This document shows positions 35,836 through 44,240 of a DNA stretch of 64,000 nt, one piece after another. This DNA comes from Micromonospora lutea. GTDB taxonomy: Bacteria; Actinomycetota; Actinomycetes; Mycobacteriales; Micromonosporaceae. Location of the stretch: positions 62,001-126,000 of the forward strand of contig NZ_BOPB01000016.1 of assembly GCF_016863535.1 (NCBI RefSeq). The letters are read 5' to 3'. The stretch's first letter is position 1, and each line of letters opens with the position of its first letter. The position numbers were made by a program, and so were the translations under genes. The notes under the pieces were generated by a model. The model made no database searches. It was given only the letters and a program-made list of their open reading frames with translations, and had not been told where the DNA came from.

Positions 35836-36897
35836 ATGGCGAGCGTCTCCGTGGACGAGGCGATGCGTCGTGCGATCGAACTCGCGGCGCGTGGGCTCGG
35901 CACCACCAGTCCCAATCCCGTCGTCGGCTGCGTGCTGCTCGACGTCGACGGCGAGGTCGTCGGCGAGGGCTTCCACGCGTACGCCGGGGGACCACACGCC
36001 GAGATCGTCGCGCTGGCCCAGGCCGGGCAGCGGGCCAAGGGCGGCACAGCGGTGGTCACCCTGGAACCCTGTAACCACGTGGGGCGCACCAGTCCCTGCA
36101 GCGCCGCGCTGGTCCAGGCGGGGGTGGCCCGGGTCGTCATCGCGGTACCGGATCCCAACCCGGTCGCCACCGGCGGCGCCGCCACCCTGCGGTCCGCCGG
36201 CGTCCGCGTCGACCTGGGGGTACGCCGCGCCGAGGCGGAGAGCGGCAACGTGGCCTGGCTGACCGCGATGCGCCGGGGCTGGCCGTACGTGATCTGGAAG
36301 TACGCGGCGACCATGGACGGCCGCTCGGCGGCGGCCGACGGCACCAGCATGTGGATCACGTCCGAGGCCGCCCGGATGGACGTGCACGCGCTGCGTGCCA
36401 CCGTCGACGCGGTCCTCGTCGGTGTCGGCACCGTACTCGCCGACGATCCCCGGCTCACCGTGCGCAACCTGCGCGACGGCAGCCTGGCCATCCAGCAGCC
36501 GCTGCGCGTGGTGGTCGACTCGACCGGACGTACCCCGGACGACGCCCGGGTCCGCGACGGCGCCGCCCGCACCTGGGTGGCCACCGCCGACGAGGTGGGC
36601 GCCGGCCCGGACGGCGGCGTCGACCTGCCGGCGCTGCTCGCCGCCCTGCACGCCCGCGGGGTACGGGCCGTGCTGCTGGAGGGCGGTCCCCGGCTCGCCG
36701 GGGCGTTCCTCGCCGCCGGCCTGGTCGACCGGGTGGTCGGCTACCTTGCGCCCCGGCTGCTCGGGGCCGGTCCCGCCGCGCTGGTCGACGCGGGTGTGAC
36801 CACCATCGCCGAGGCCATCGACCTGGAACTCACCGACGTTACGCAGATCGGTCCCGACCTGCGGATCACCGCGCTGCCCCGAAAGAGGGAGGGCTAG
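35836..36897 (+). CDS. ribD: bifunctional diaminohydroxyphosphoribosylaminopyrimidine deaminase / 5-amino-6-(5-phosphoribosylamino)uracil reductase
   Basis: Second and third steps of riboflavin synthesis. The 353-residue product has the zinc deaminase domain (TSPNPVVGCVLL, PHAEIVAL with the His-Ala-Glu site, then EPCNHVGRTSPCSAAL with the two zinc cysteines) and a DHFR-like reductase domain from about residue 155 (KYAATMDGRSAAADGTSMWI, VGVGTVLADDPRLTVR, LLEGGPRLAGAFL). ATG 35836 gives the family N-terminus MASVSVDEAMRRAIELAARG. It is the first gene after the FMN riboswitch. Confidence 0.95.
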   Translation: MASVSVDEAMRRAIELAARGLGTTSPNPVVGCVLLDVDGEVVGEGFHAYAGGPHAEIVALAQAGQRAKGGTAVVTLEPCNHVGRTSPCSAALVQAGVARVVIAVPDPNPVATGGAATLRSAGVRVDLGVRRAEAESGNVAWLTAMRRGWPYVIWKYAATMDGRSAAADGTSMWITSEAARMDVHALRATVDAVLVGVGTVLADDPRLTVRNLRDGSLAIQQPLRVVVDSTGRTPDDARVRDGAARTWVATADEVGAGPDGGVDLPALLAALHARGVRAVLLEGGPRLAGAFLAAGLVDRVVGYLAPRLLGAGPAALVDAGVTTIAEAIDLELTDVTQIGPDLRITALPRKREG

Positions 36898-36899
36898 GC

Positions 36900-37520
36900 A
36901 TGTTCACCGGCATCGTCGAGGAATTGGGCGAGGTCGTCGGAGTGACCCCGACGGCAGATGACTCGACCCTGGTCGCGGTCCGTGGCCCACTGGTCACCTC
37001 GGACGCGCGACACGGCGACTCGATCGCGGTCAACGGGGTCTGCCTGACCGTGGTCGACGTCGACGGCGGGGTGTTCACCGCCGACGTGATGGGCGAGACG
37101 CTGCGCCGTTCGGCGCTGGGCGCGCTGCGTACCGGCGACCGGGTGAACCTGGAACGCGCCGCCACGCTGGGCAGCCGTCTCGGTGGTCACCTGGTGCAGG
37201 GGCACGTCGACGGGGTGAGCGAGGTGCTTTCCCGCGAGCCGGCGCCGCAGTGGGAGACGGTCCGGTTCCGGTTGCCCGCCGCGCTGTCCCGGTACGTGGT
37301 GGAGAAGGGCTCGATCACCGTCGACGGGGTCTCGCTGACCGTGGCCGAGGTCGCCGCCGACTGGTTCGCCGTCGGCCTGATCCCCACCACCCTGTCGGCG
37401 ACCACCCTCGGCACCCGGTCCGTGGGTGACCAGGTCAACCTGGAGGTCGATGTGCTGGCCAAGTACGTCGAGCGGCTGCTGGGTGGTCGCTCGGTCGATG
37501 AGGCGGGGGTGCCGGCATGA
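36900..37520 (+). CDS. ribE: riboflavin synthase alpha chain
   Basis: Dismutates two 6,7-dimethyl-8-ribityllumazine to riboflavin plus the pyrimidinedione. The 206-residue product shows the tandem lumazine-binding domains: MFTGIVEELGEVV with GDSIAVNGVCLTVV and, in the second half, KGSITVDGVSLTVAEV; GGHLVQGHVDG is the inter-barrel signature. The ATG is two bases after the ribD stop. The stop overlaps ribBA by 4 bases. Confidence 0.95.
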   Translation: MFTGIVEELGEVVGVTPTADDSTLVAVRGPLVTSDARHGDSIAVNGVCLTVVDVDGGVFTADVMGETLRRSALGALRTGDRVNLERAATLGSRLGGHLVQGHVDGVSEVLSREPAPQWETVRFRLPAALSRYVVEKGSITVDGVSLTVAEVAADWFAVGLIPTTLSATTLGTRSVGDQVNLEVDVLAKYVERLLGGRSVDEAGVPA

Positions 37521-38779
37521 CCTTCGCCGACATCGAGCAGGCCCTGGTGGAGATCGCCGCCGGCCGTCCGGTCGTGGTGGTGGACGACGCCGACCGGGAG
37601 AACGAGGGTGACCTGATCTTCGCGGCCGAGCTGGCCACCCCGGAACTGCTGGCCTTCATGGTGCGGCACACCTCGGGCTTCATCTGCGTACCGCTCACCG
37701 AGAGCGAGTGCGACCGCCTCGACCTGCCGCCCATGCACCACACCAACCAGGACCGGCGGCAGACCGCCTACACGGTGACCGTCGACGCCCGGGAGGGGGT
37801 GACCACCGGGATCTCGGCGGCCGATCGGGCGCACACCATCCGGCTGCTCGCCGACCCGGCCACCGGCCCGACGGACCTGGCCCGCCCAGGGCACGTGGTG
37901 CCGCTGCGGGCCCGCTCCGGCGGGGTGCTGCGCCGTCCCGGGCACACCGAGGCGGCCGTCGACCTGACCCGGCTGGCCGGTCTGCGCCCGGCCGGCGTGC
38001 TCTGCGAGCTGGTCAACGACGACGGCACCATGATGCGCCTGCCGGACCTGGAGAAGTTCTGCGCCGAGCACTCGCTGACCCTGGTCACCATCGCGGATCT
38101 GATCGCGTACCGGCGGCGCAATGAGAAGCAGGTCGAGCTGGTCGCCGACGCCCGGATGCCCACCGAGCACGGGGTGTTCCGGGCCCTGGGCTACCGCAGC
38201 GAGTACGACTCGGCCGAGCACGTGGCGTTGGTGATGGGTGACCTCGGCGACGGCCGGGACGTGCTGGTGCGGGTGCACTCGGAGTGCCTGACCGGTGACG
38301 TCTTCTCGTCGGTGCGCTGTGACTGCGGGCCCCAGCTCAACGCCGCCCTGGACCGGGTGGCCCGGGAAGGGCGGGGCGTGGTCCTCTACGTACGCGGCCA
38401 CGAGGGACGCGGCATCGGGCTGCTGCACAAGCTCCAGGCGTACCAGTTGCAGGACCAGGGCCGCGACACGGTCGACGCGAACCTCGATCTCGGCCTGCCG
38501 GCCGACGCGCGTGACTACGGCACGGGCGCGCAGATCCTCTACGACCTCGGGGTCCGCTCGATGCGGTTGTTGACCAACAACCCGGCCAAACGGGCCGGGC
38601 TGGAGGGCTACGGCCTGACCATCACCGGCCGGGAGGGGCTGCCGGTGCGTCCGCACCCGGAGAACGTCCGTTACCTGCGGACCAAGCGGGACCGGATGGG
38701 GCACCTGATCGACCAGCTAGACGAGGTGTCCGAGGCGCCGATGGGACGTCCGGTGCCCGGCAGAGAGATCGGAGCGTAG
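37517..38779 (+). CDS. ribBA: bifunctional DHBP synthase / GTP cyclohydrolase II
   Basis: RibB half (1 to about 205) makes 3,4-dihydroxy-2-butanone-4-phosphate from ribulose-5-phosphate: VVVVDDADRENEGDLIFAAE (acidic metal loop), HTSGFICVPL and GHTEAAVDL. RibA half opens GTP: VHSECLTGDVFSSVRCDCG holds the zinc cysteines and YVRGHEGRGIGLLHKLQAY the catalytic segment, then LLTNNPAKRAGLEGYG. The 420-residue length is normal. It overlaps ribE and lies five bases before ribH. Rpe, encoded just upstream of the operon, uses the same ribulose-5-phosphate pool. Confidence 0.96.
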   Translation: MTFADIEQALVEIAAGRPVVVVDDADRENEGDLIFAAELATPELLAFMVRHTSGFICVPLTESECDRLDLPPMHHTNQDRRQTAYTVTVDAREGVTTGISAADRAHTIRLLADPATGPTDLARPGHVVPLRARSGGVLRRPGHTEAAVDLTRLAGLRPAGVLCELVNDDGTMMRLPDLEKFCAEHSLTLVTIADLIAYRRRNEKQVELVADARMPTEHGVFRALGYRSEYDSAEHVALVMGDLGDGRDVLVRVHSECLTGDVFSSVRCDCGPQLNAALDRVAREGRGVVLYVRGHEGRGIGLLHKLQAYQLQDQGRDTVDANLDLGLPADARDYGTGAQILYDLGVRSMRLLTNNPAKRAGLEGYGLTITGREGLPVRPHPENVRYLRTKRDRMGHLIDQLDEVSEAPMGRPVPGREIGA

Positions 38780-38784
38780 GAGAG

Positions 38785-39288
38785 ATGGCGGGTTTCGGGG
38801 AGCCGGGATCGGCTCCGGTCGACGCGGCCGGGATGACCGTCGGTGTGGTCGCCGCGCGCTGGCACGGTGACCTGACCGACCACATGCTCGAGCGGGCGGT
38901 GGCCGCCGCGCAGGCGTGCGGTGCGCGGGCGGTGGTGACCCGGGTGGCCGGCTCGGTGGAGCTGCCCGTGGTGGCGCAGGCGCTGGCGCGACGCTGTGAC
39001 GTGGTGGTCGCCCTGGGTGTGGTGGTCCGTGGCGCCACCGCCCACTTCGACTACGTGTGCCGCTCGGTCACCGACGGGTTGACCCGGGTCGCCCTGGACG
39101 AGGGCAAGCCGGTCGCCCACGGGGTGCTCACCGTGGACACCATCGAGCAGGCCCGTGACCGTGCCGGCCTGCCCGACTCCGCCGAGGACAAGGGCTGGAC
39201 GTCGACGGTCGCCGCCCTCGACGCCGCCCTCGCCATCCGCCAGGTCGCCGCAGCCGTCACCCACCCCCTGGGGTTCACCCCCGCATGA
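38785..39288 (+). CDS. ribH: 6,7-dimethyl-8-ribityllumazine synthase
   Basis: Joins the RibA/RibD-derived pyrimidine to DHBP to give the lumazine that RibE uses. The 167-residue product has VGVVAARWHGDLTDHMLERA, VAGSVELPVVAQALA, VALGVVVRGATAHFDYVC with the catalytic His-Phe-Asp, and VAHGVLTVDTIEQARDRAG. A GTAGGAGAG site precedes the ATG. It is the last gene of the rib operon; the next gene converges from the other strand and I see no clear terminator hairpin in the 60 bases between. Confidence 0.95.
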   Translation: MAGFGEPGSAPVDAAGMTVGVVAARWHGDLTDHMLERAVAAAQACGARAVVTRVAGSVELPVVAQALARRCDVVVALGVVVRGATAHFDYVCRSVTDGLTRVALDEGKPVAHGVLTVDTIEQARDRAGLPDSAEDKGWTSTVAALDAALAIRQVAAAVTHPLGFTPA

Positions 39289-39350
39289 CCGACCGGGGGC
39301 ACGGCAGGCTGCGATGATGTGGGCCAGGACGCCACGGGTGCGCTCTCTGC

Positions 39351-40208
39351 TCAGCCGAGTTCGCGCGTTCCGGCCTCCTGGACGAGCCACTGCTCCTCCA
39401 GCCGCTTGAGCGCGCCATCGCTGGCGAGGCGTCCGACCGCCGCGCTGACGCAGCCGGCGATCGGTGAGTCCTTCTCCAGCAACAGCCCGAACGCCGCCGG
39501 GCTGCCGACCTGGGGCAGCTGCCCGACGATCACCGCGTCGTCGATCTCGGTGCTGGTGAGCTCGAACGCGGTGGGCAGATCCACCACCAGGCCGTCGATC
39601 CGGCCGTCGCGCAGCGCCTTCCTGGCGTCCTTGGCGCTGTCGTAGACCCGTGGCTCGGTCTTCGGCCGCACCAACTCGGTGACGGCCTGGTGGCCGGCGG
39701 TGTCGGCCTGGGCGCCGAGCCGGGCGTCGCGCAGGTCGGCCAGCGTGGCGCTGCCGGCGATCTTCGAGGACCGCAACGCGACGACGCTCTGCCGTACGAG
39801 GTAGTACGGCGCGGAGAAGTCGACCGCCTGCTTGCGCTCCTCGGTCATCGAGACCTGGTCGATGCCGAAGTCGAAGTTCTTCGCTCCGGGTGCCACGGCG
39901 GAATCGCGCGGCACCCGAGTCCAGGTGACGTCGTCGCGGGTGTAGCCGAGCTGCTCCGCCACCGCGTAGGCCACGGCGGACTCGAAGCCCTTGCCGTTGT
40001 CCGGTTTGTCGTCGACGAACCACGGCTGGCGGGCCGGCTCGTCGGTGGCGATGGTGAGCTTGCCCGCAGTTTCGGTGGACAGGCTGTCCTTGGTGCATGC
40101 CGACGCGGTCGGCATGGGGGTGGGCTGGACCTGCGGCGTGCAGGCGCTGGCCGCGAGCAGGACGGCCGCTGCGGTGGCGAACGCGAAGGTACGCGGGGTG
40201 GTGACCAT
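39351..40208 (-). CDS. extracellular solute-binding lipoprotein (family 3, polar amino-acid ABC type)
   Basis: A 285-residue lipoprotein: signal MVTTPRTFAFATAAAVLLAA followed by SAC as lipobox. The mature part has the family 3 pattern KLTIATDEPARQPWFVDD, GFESAVAYAVAEQLGY, FDFGIDQVSMTEERKQAVDF then SAPYYLVRQSVVAL, and the cross-domain ADLRDARLGAQADTAGH. It should bind a small polar solute outside the cell. No permease or ATPase gene is nearby, so it is an orphan that may borrow a transporter or act as a sensor. Divergent from hisE. Confidence 0.87.
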   Translation of the reverse strand: MVTTPRTFAFATAAAVLLAASACTPQVQPTPMPTASACTKDSLSTETAGKLTIATDEPARQPWFVDDKPDNGKGFESAVAYAVAEQLGYTRDDVTWTRVPRDSAVAPGAKNFDFGIDQVSMTEERKQAVDFSAPYYLVRQSVVALRSSKIAGSATLADLRDARLGAQADTAGHQAVTELVRPKTEPRVYDSAKDARKALRDGRIDGLVVDLPTAFELTSTEIDDAVIVGQLPQVGSPAAFGLLLEKDSPIAGCVSAAVGRLASDGALKRLEEQWLVQEAGTRELG

Positions 40209-40346
40209 GGCGGACAGCGTACGACCAACATCGGTGGGGATCGAAGGGTCGTCCCACCGCGCCGGTAGGGATTGGCGGTCCCGTCCACCGGTCACCACCG
40301 ACCCGGTGCGCGTGGCGACCCAGGGCGACTGCGAGAATCCGTCTCC

Positions 40347-40610
40347 GTGAAGACGTTCGAGGAGTTGTTCGCGGAGTTGCAGGCCAAGGCAGCGGCCGGC
40401 ACCCCCGGCTCGGGCACGGTCGCCGCACTGGAAAAGGGCGTGCACTTCATCGGCAAGAAGGTCGTCGAGGAGGCGGCCGAGTCGTGGATGGCCGCCGAGC
40501 ACGAGGGGCCCGAGCGCACCGCCGAGGAGATCTCTCAGCTGCTCTACCAGGTCCAGGTGCTGATGCTCGCCAGCGGTCTCGACCTGAAGGACGTCTACCG
40601 ACATCTGTGA
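40347..40610 (+). CDS. hisE: phosphoribosyl-ATP pyrophosphatase
   Basis: Second step of histidine synthesis: PR-ATP to PR-AMP. The 87-residue all-helical product starts VKTFEELFAELQAKAAAGTP and has the MazG-like metal site KKVVEEAAESWMAAEHE and EEISQLLYQVQVLMLASGL. GTG 40347 has no ribosome-binding site but a GAGAAT -10-like box eight bases upstream, suggesting a leaderless mRNA. hisG follows 44 bases later, an arrangement typical of actinobacteria. Confidence 0.95.
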   Translation: MKTFEELFAELQAKAAAGTPGSGTVAALEKGVHFIGKKVVEEAAESWMAAEHEGPERTAEEISQLLYQVQVLMLASGLDLKDVYRHL

Positions 40611-40654
40611 GTGCCCCCACCGTCGACCCGAACCGATCGAAGGAGCACTCCGTC

Positions 40655-41500
40655 ATGCTGCGTGTCGCCGTACCCAACAAGGGCGCCCTGGCCGATTCGG
40701 CCGCCCAGATGCTGCGTGAGGCGGGTTACCGTCAGCGCACCGACAGCAAGGACCTGATCTGCCGCGACCAGGCCAACGACATCGAATTCTTCTACCTGCG
40801 GCCGAAGGACATCGCCACCTACGTCGGCTCCGGTGACCTGGACGTCGGCATCACCGGCCGCGACCTGCTGATCGACTCCGGCGCGCCGGCCGAGGAGGTC
40901 GTCGACCTGAACTTCGGGCGGGCCACCTTCCGGTTCGCGGCCCGACCGGACGACGTCGACGACGTACGGGAGCTGGGCGGGCACCGGATCGCCACCGCGT
41001 ACCCGGGGCTGGTGGAGCGGCACCTCTCCGACCTGGGCGTCAAGGCCGAGGTGATCCGCCTCGACGGCGCGGTGGAGAACGCCATCCGGCTGGGTGTCGC
41101 CGACGTGGTCGCCGACGTGGTCGAAACCGGGGCGACCCTGCGCCAGGCCGGCCTGGTGGTCTTCGGTGAGCCCCTGCTGCAATCCTCGGCGGTGCTGGTA
41201 CGCCGCATCGACGCCGCCCCGCACCCGCAGGCCGCGCAACTGCTGCGCCGGCTGCACGGGGTGCTGGTGGCCCGGCGTTACGTGATGCTCGCCTACGACG
41301 TGCCGGCCGGACTGCTGGACCGGGCCAGTGCGCTCACCCCGGGCATGGAGTCGCCGACGGTCTCTCCGCTGCACCGGGAGGGCTGGGTGGCCGTGCAGGC
41401 CATGGTGCTCCGCGAGGACGTCCACCGGATCATGGACGAGCTCTACGAACTCGGCGCCCGCGCGATCCTGGTCACCAACATCCACGCCTGTCGGCTGTGA
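40655..41500 (+). CDS. hisG: ATP phosphoribosyltransferase (long form)
   Basis: First and feedback-controlled step of histidine synthesis, joining ATP and PRPP. The 281-residue product is the long form: MLRVAVPNKGALADSAAQML, DLDVGITGRDLL, the PRPP loop region GVADVVADVVETGATLRQAG, and a C-terminal ACT-like domain (GWVAVQAMVLREDVHRIMDE LYELGA) that senses histidine in related enzymes, so no HisZ is needed. AAGGAG lies nine bases upstream of the ATG. The stop overlaps the transporter gene. Confidence 0.96.
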   Translation: MLRVAVPNKGALADSAAQMLREAGYRQRTDSKDLICRDQANDIEFFYLRPKDIATYVGSGDLDVGITGRDLLIDSGAPAEEVVDLNFGRATFRFAARPDDVDDVRELGGHRIATAYPGLVERHLSDLGVKAEVIRLDGAVENAIRLGVADVVADVVETGATLRQAGLVVFGEPLLQSSAVLVRRIDAAPHPQAAQLLRRLHGVLVARRYVMLAYDVPAGLLDRASALTPGMESPTVSPLHREGWVAVQAMVLREDVHRIMDELYELGARAILVTNIHACRL

Positions 41501-42504
41501 GACGGCCGCCGGTCGCGGTCGCCCTCACGCTGGTCGCCCTCGGCGGCGCCGCCTCGGCAGCACAGGGTGCGGTCAACGCGGAACTGGGGCAGCGCGTCGG
41601 CAATGCCTCCCTGGGCGCGGTCGTCAACAACCTCGGCGGCTGCCTGCTGGTCCTGCTCGGGCTGCTGGTGATGCCGTCGATGCGCACCGGGCTGGTCGCC
41701 CTGCGGCGCTCCGGCCTGCCCTGGTGGTCGTACCTGGGTGGGCTGGGCGGGGCGGCCATCGTGGTGCTGGCCGCGTACGCGGTCCCGGTGCTCGGGGTCG
41801 CGGTCTTCACCATCGCCCAGGTCGCCGGGGGCAGCCTCGGCGGGCTGGCCTCGGACCGGGTCGGGCTGGCCCCGGTGGGGCGGCTGCCGCTGACCACGCC
41901 CCGGGTCGCCGGGGCGTTGCTCGGGGTGGCCGCGGTGGCCCTGGCCCAGGCCGGCCAGCCCGTCGGTGACCTGGCTGTCGGGGTGCTCCTGCTCGCGGTG
42001 GCCGGCGGCGTCGGGGTGGCCCTGCAGGCCGCGCTCAACGGCCGGATCTCGGCGGCCGGATCGGCCGCCGCCGGGGTCGCGGTCAACTTCGTCGTCAGTA
42101 CGCCGGTGGTGCTGCTCGTCGCGGCGTTGGCCGGCGCGTTCACCGGTCCGCCGATCCGCTGGCCCGAGGGCTGGCACCTCTACACCGGCGGGCTGCTCGG
42201 GGTCGGCATCGTCGCCAGCCTGGTCGTGGGGGTACGCGCGGCGGGCGTGTTGCGCACCGGTTTGGCGTTGGTGGGCGGGCAACTCGCCGGTGCCGTGCTG
42301 TTGGACCTGCTGCTGCCACAGGGCCCCGGCGTCCGGGTGCCGGTGCTGGCGGGCACCCTGCTCACCGTGCTCGCGGTGCTGGTCGCCGGGCGCGGACCAC
42401 GCACCCTTGCCGGCGCCGCCCCGGCTGCCGGCGGGTCACCCGGGACCGACGTCAGTGTGGCGGCGGACGGCCCACCGGAACCGGATGGCAGACTTGTGCC
42501 ATGA
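41497..42504 (+). CDS. DMT-superfamily membrane transporter (DUF606/YdcZ-type duplication)
   Basis: A 335-residue, very hydrophobic protein with about ten membrane segments arranged as two similar halves. The first half contains GAASAAQGAVNAELGQRVGNASLGAVVNNLGG and the second ALQAALNGRISAAGSAAAGVAVNFVVSTPV; the repeated N...G..S.A..VN.. pattern is the mark of the DUF606 family in duplicated form. The C-terminal 45 residues are a Pro/Ala/Gly-rich cytoplasmic or external tail. Substrate unknown. It overlaps hisG (GTGA) and the next gene (ATGA). Confidence 0.75.
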   Translation: MRRPPVAVALTLVALGGAASAAQGAVNAELGQRVGNASLGAVVNNLGGCLLVLLGLLVMPSMRTGLVALRRSGLPWWSYLGGLGGAAIVVLAAYAVPVLGVAVFTIAQVAGGSLGGLASDRVGLAPVGRLPLTTPRVAGALLGVAAVALAQAGQPVGDLAVGVLLLAVAGGVGVALQAALNGRISAAGSAAAGVAVNFVVSTPVVLLVAALAGAFTGPPIRWPEGWHLYTGGLLGVGIVASLVVGVRAAGVLRTGLALVGGQLAGAVLLDLLLPQGPGVRVPVLAGTLLTVLAVLVAGRGPRTLAGAAPAAGGSPGTDVSVAADGPPEPDGRLVP

Positions 42505-43028
42505 ACGAGCGGAGGGACGCCACGCAGCCCAGTGCCGGTACGAGCGAGCACGAGCGGGCGACCGGCACCGAGCTGATCTGTCTGCGGCCGCGACGGATCC
42601 GGCTGGTCTGCTGGGTGTCGGCCATCCTGCTGGTCGTGGTCTTCTCGTTGATCGCCACCACGTTGACCGGGCCCACCGGTAGCGGATACGGCACCTTCCA
42701 GCGAGGTGACCAGGTTGCCATGATCGGGCTCGGGATCATGTTCGCCCTCGGCGCTCTGCTGTTCACCCGGCCCCGGGTCGAGGCGGACGTGCGGGGCGTG
42801 CGGGTGCGCAACATCATCGGCTCGTACGAGCTGCCGTGGGAGGTCGTCCGGGGGGTCCGGTTCGACCGGGGCGCCCCGTGGGCGGCCCTGGAGCTGTACG
42901 ACGACGACCTGCTGCCGGTGGTTGCCCTCCAGGCGGCCGACAAGCAGCTCGCCGTCGACGGCGTCCGGGCGCTGCGCCGCCTGCACCAGGCGCACCTGAC
43001 CGCCGTCACCGAGCGCGCGGCCCGCTGA
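42501..43028 (+). CDS. bacterial PH-domain membrane protein
   Basis: A 175-residue protein with two membrane helices near the N-terminus (LVCWVSAILLVVVFSLIATT and VAMIGLGIMFALGALLF) followed by a short PH-like domain (RPRVEADVRGVRVRNIIGSY, ELPWEVVRGVRFDRGAPWAALELYDDD). Proteins of this type are usual neighbours of hisG in actinobacteria; their function is unknown. Overlaps the transporter stop. Followed by the infC promoter. Confidence 0.75.
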   Translation: MNERRDATQPSAGTSEHERATGTELICLRPRRIRLVCWVSAILLVVVFSLIATTLTGPTGSGYGTFQRGDQVAMIGLGIMFALGALLFTRPRVEADVRGVRVRNIIGSYELPWEVVRGVRFDRGAPWAALELYDDDLLPVVALQAADKQLAVDGVRALRRLHQAHLTAVTERAAR

Positions 43029-43038
43029 TCCGACCGGT

Positions 43039-43068
43039 TTGAGGTCCCTGTTCCCGAGGGTGTAGTGT
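43039..43068 (+). promoter_or_regulatory. likely infC operon promoter
   Basis: TTGAGG (43039-43044) and TAGTGT (43063-43068) with an 18-base spacer. The resulting leader would be about 250 bases long, which suggests control at the RNA level. Confidence 0.55.
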
Positions 43069-43082
43069 TATCAAGTCGACCA

Positions 43083-43107
43083 GGCTGTCCTAACCATTAG
43101 GACAGCC
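43083..43107 (+). promoter_or_regulatory. 11-bp hairpin at the start of the infC leader
   Basis: GGCTGTCCTAA-CCA-TTAGGACAGCC, a perfect stem a few bases after the probable transcription start. It is AT-richer than the rest. It may be part of a ribosomal-protein autoregulatory leader (L20 or IF3) or a 5' stabiliser; which is not known. Confidence 0.55.
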
Positions 43108-43325
43108 TTGAAAGCGGAGCGCCTGCTCCCACCCGAGTCGCCGCCTGTGGCGTCCGGGTCCGGTCACCGGTTCCGGGAGTTTCCCGGCGCCGGATGCGCG
43201 ATCCTGTGATCGTGCCGACCGGTCGAGCGGGCCCTGGCATACGCCGGGGCCTTCTACTTTCCGGGCCGGTTCCACCGGGAGCCGCAGGGTCGGCCACGCA
43301 TGAAGATCCGACTCGAGGAGGCCCC

Positions 43326-43994
43326 ATCAGCGTCGAACCACGCGTGAACGATCAGATCCGGGCACGTGAGGTCCGACTGGTCGGCCCCGAGGGTGAGCAG
43401 GTGGGCATCGTCCCGCTGGAGCGCGCCCTTCAGCTGGCCGCGGACGTCGATCTGGACCTGGTCGAGGTTGCGCCGATGGCGCGCCCGCCGGTGTGCAAGC
43501 TCATGGACTTCGGCAAGTTCAAGTACGAGAGCGCACTGAAGGCGCGCGAAGCGCGGCGTAACCAGCAGCAGACCGTCATCAAGGAAATGAAGCTCCGGCC
43601 GAAGATCGATCCGCACGACTACGAGACCAAGAAGGGTCACGTGGTGCGGTTCCTCAAGGCCGGCGACAAGGTCAAGGTGACGATCATGTTCCGCGGTCGC
43701 GAGCAGAGCCGCCCGGAGCTGGGTTACCGGCTCCTGCGCCGGCTCGAGTCCGAGATCACGGAACTGGGATATGTCGAGTCCGCTCCTAAGCAGGACGGCC
43801 GAAACATGATCATGGTTCTCGCTCCGCACCGGGCCGTGAAGGCCTCCGCGGTCGCCGCCACGGCGTCCCGTGGTGGACCCCGGGAGCGGACCGCGGAGGA
43901 GCCCGCCACCGGGGTGGCCGCCGAACCTGCGGTGACCAGTGAGAGCGCAGCAGCCGGTGAGACCGGCACGACCGCTGACACCAGCGGTCAGTAA
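43326..43994 (+). CDS. infC: translation initiation factor IF-3, probable ATC start
   Basis: IF-3 keeps 30S subunits free and checks the start codon. The 222-residue product reads (I)SVEPRVNDQIRAREVRLVG, VGIVPLERALQLAADVDLDL, APMARPPVCKLMDFGKFKYE and the C-domain LRPKIDPHDYETKKGHVVRF. No ATG or GTG fits the family N-terminus; ATC 43326 does, with GAGGAGG four bases upstream. Unusual AUU/AUC starts on infC are well known and let IF-3 repress its own synthesis. GTG 43344 would remove six conserved residues. The last 45 residues are an Ala/Thr/Glu-rich tail. Confidence 0.93.
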   Translation: MSVEPRVNDQIRAREVRLVGPEGEQVGIVPLERALQLAADVDLDLVEVAPMARPPVCKLMDFGKFKYESALKAREARRNQQQTVIKEMKLRPKIDPHDYETKKGHVVRFLKAGDKVKVTIMFRGREQSRPELGYRLLRRLESEITELGYVESAPKQDGRNMIMVLAPHRAVKASAVAATASRGGPRERTAEEPATGVAAEPAVTSESAAAGETGTTADTSGQ

Positions 43995-44013
43995 CAGGGG
44001 AGAGACGTTCCGC

Positions 44014-44208
44014 ATGCCGAAGATGAAGAGCCACACGGGGACGGGTAAGCGCGTCCGCGTGACCGGCAAGGGCAAGATCATGAAGCAGCAGGCCGGTCTG
44101 CGGCACAACCTGGAGAAGAAGCCCTCCACCCGTACCCGCCGGCTGACCGGCGTGGTCGAGGCCGCCAAGTCCGACGTCAAGCGCCTCAAGAAGCTGCTCG
44201 GCCGCTGA
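44014..44208 (+). CDS. rpmI: 50S ribosomal protein L35
   Basis: A 64-residue basic protein of the large subunit: MPKMKSHTGTGKRVRVTGKG, QAGLRHNLEKKPSTRTRRL and KRLKKLLGR. Length and all conserved segments are normal. AGGGGAGA lies upstream of the ATG. Second gene of infC-rpmI-rplT. Confidence 0.97.
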   Translation: MPKMKSHTGTGKRVRVTGKGKIMKQQAGLRHNLEKKPSTRTRRLTGVVEAAKSDVKRLKKLLGR

Positions 44209-44240
44209 CGCGCGCCACCTGAATCCAAGAAGGAGTTGAG

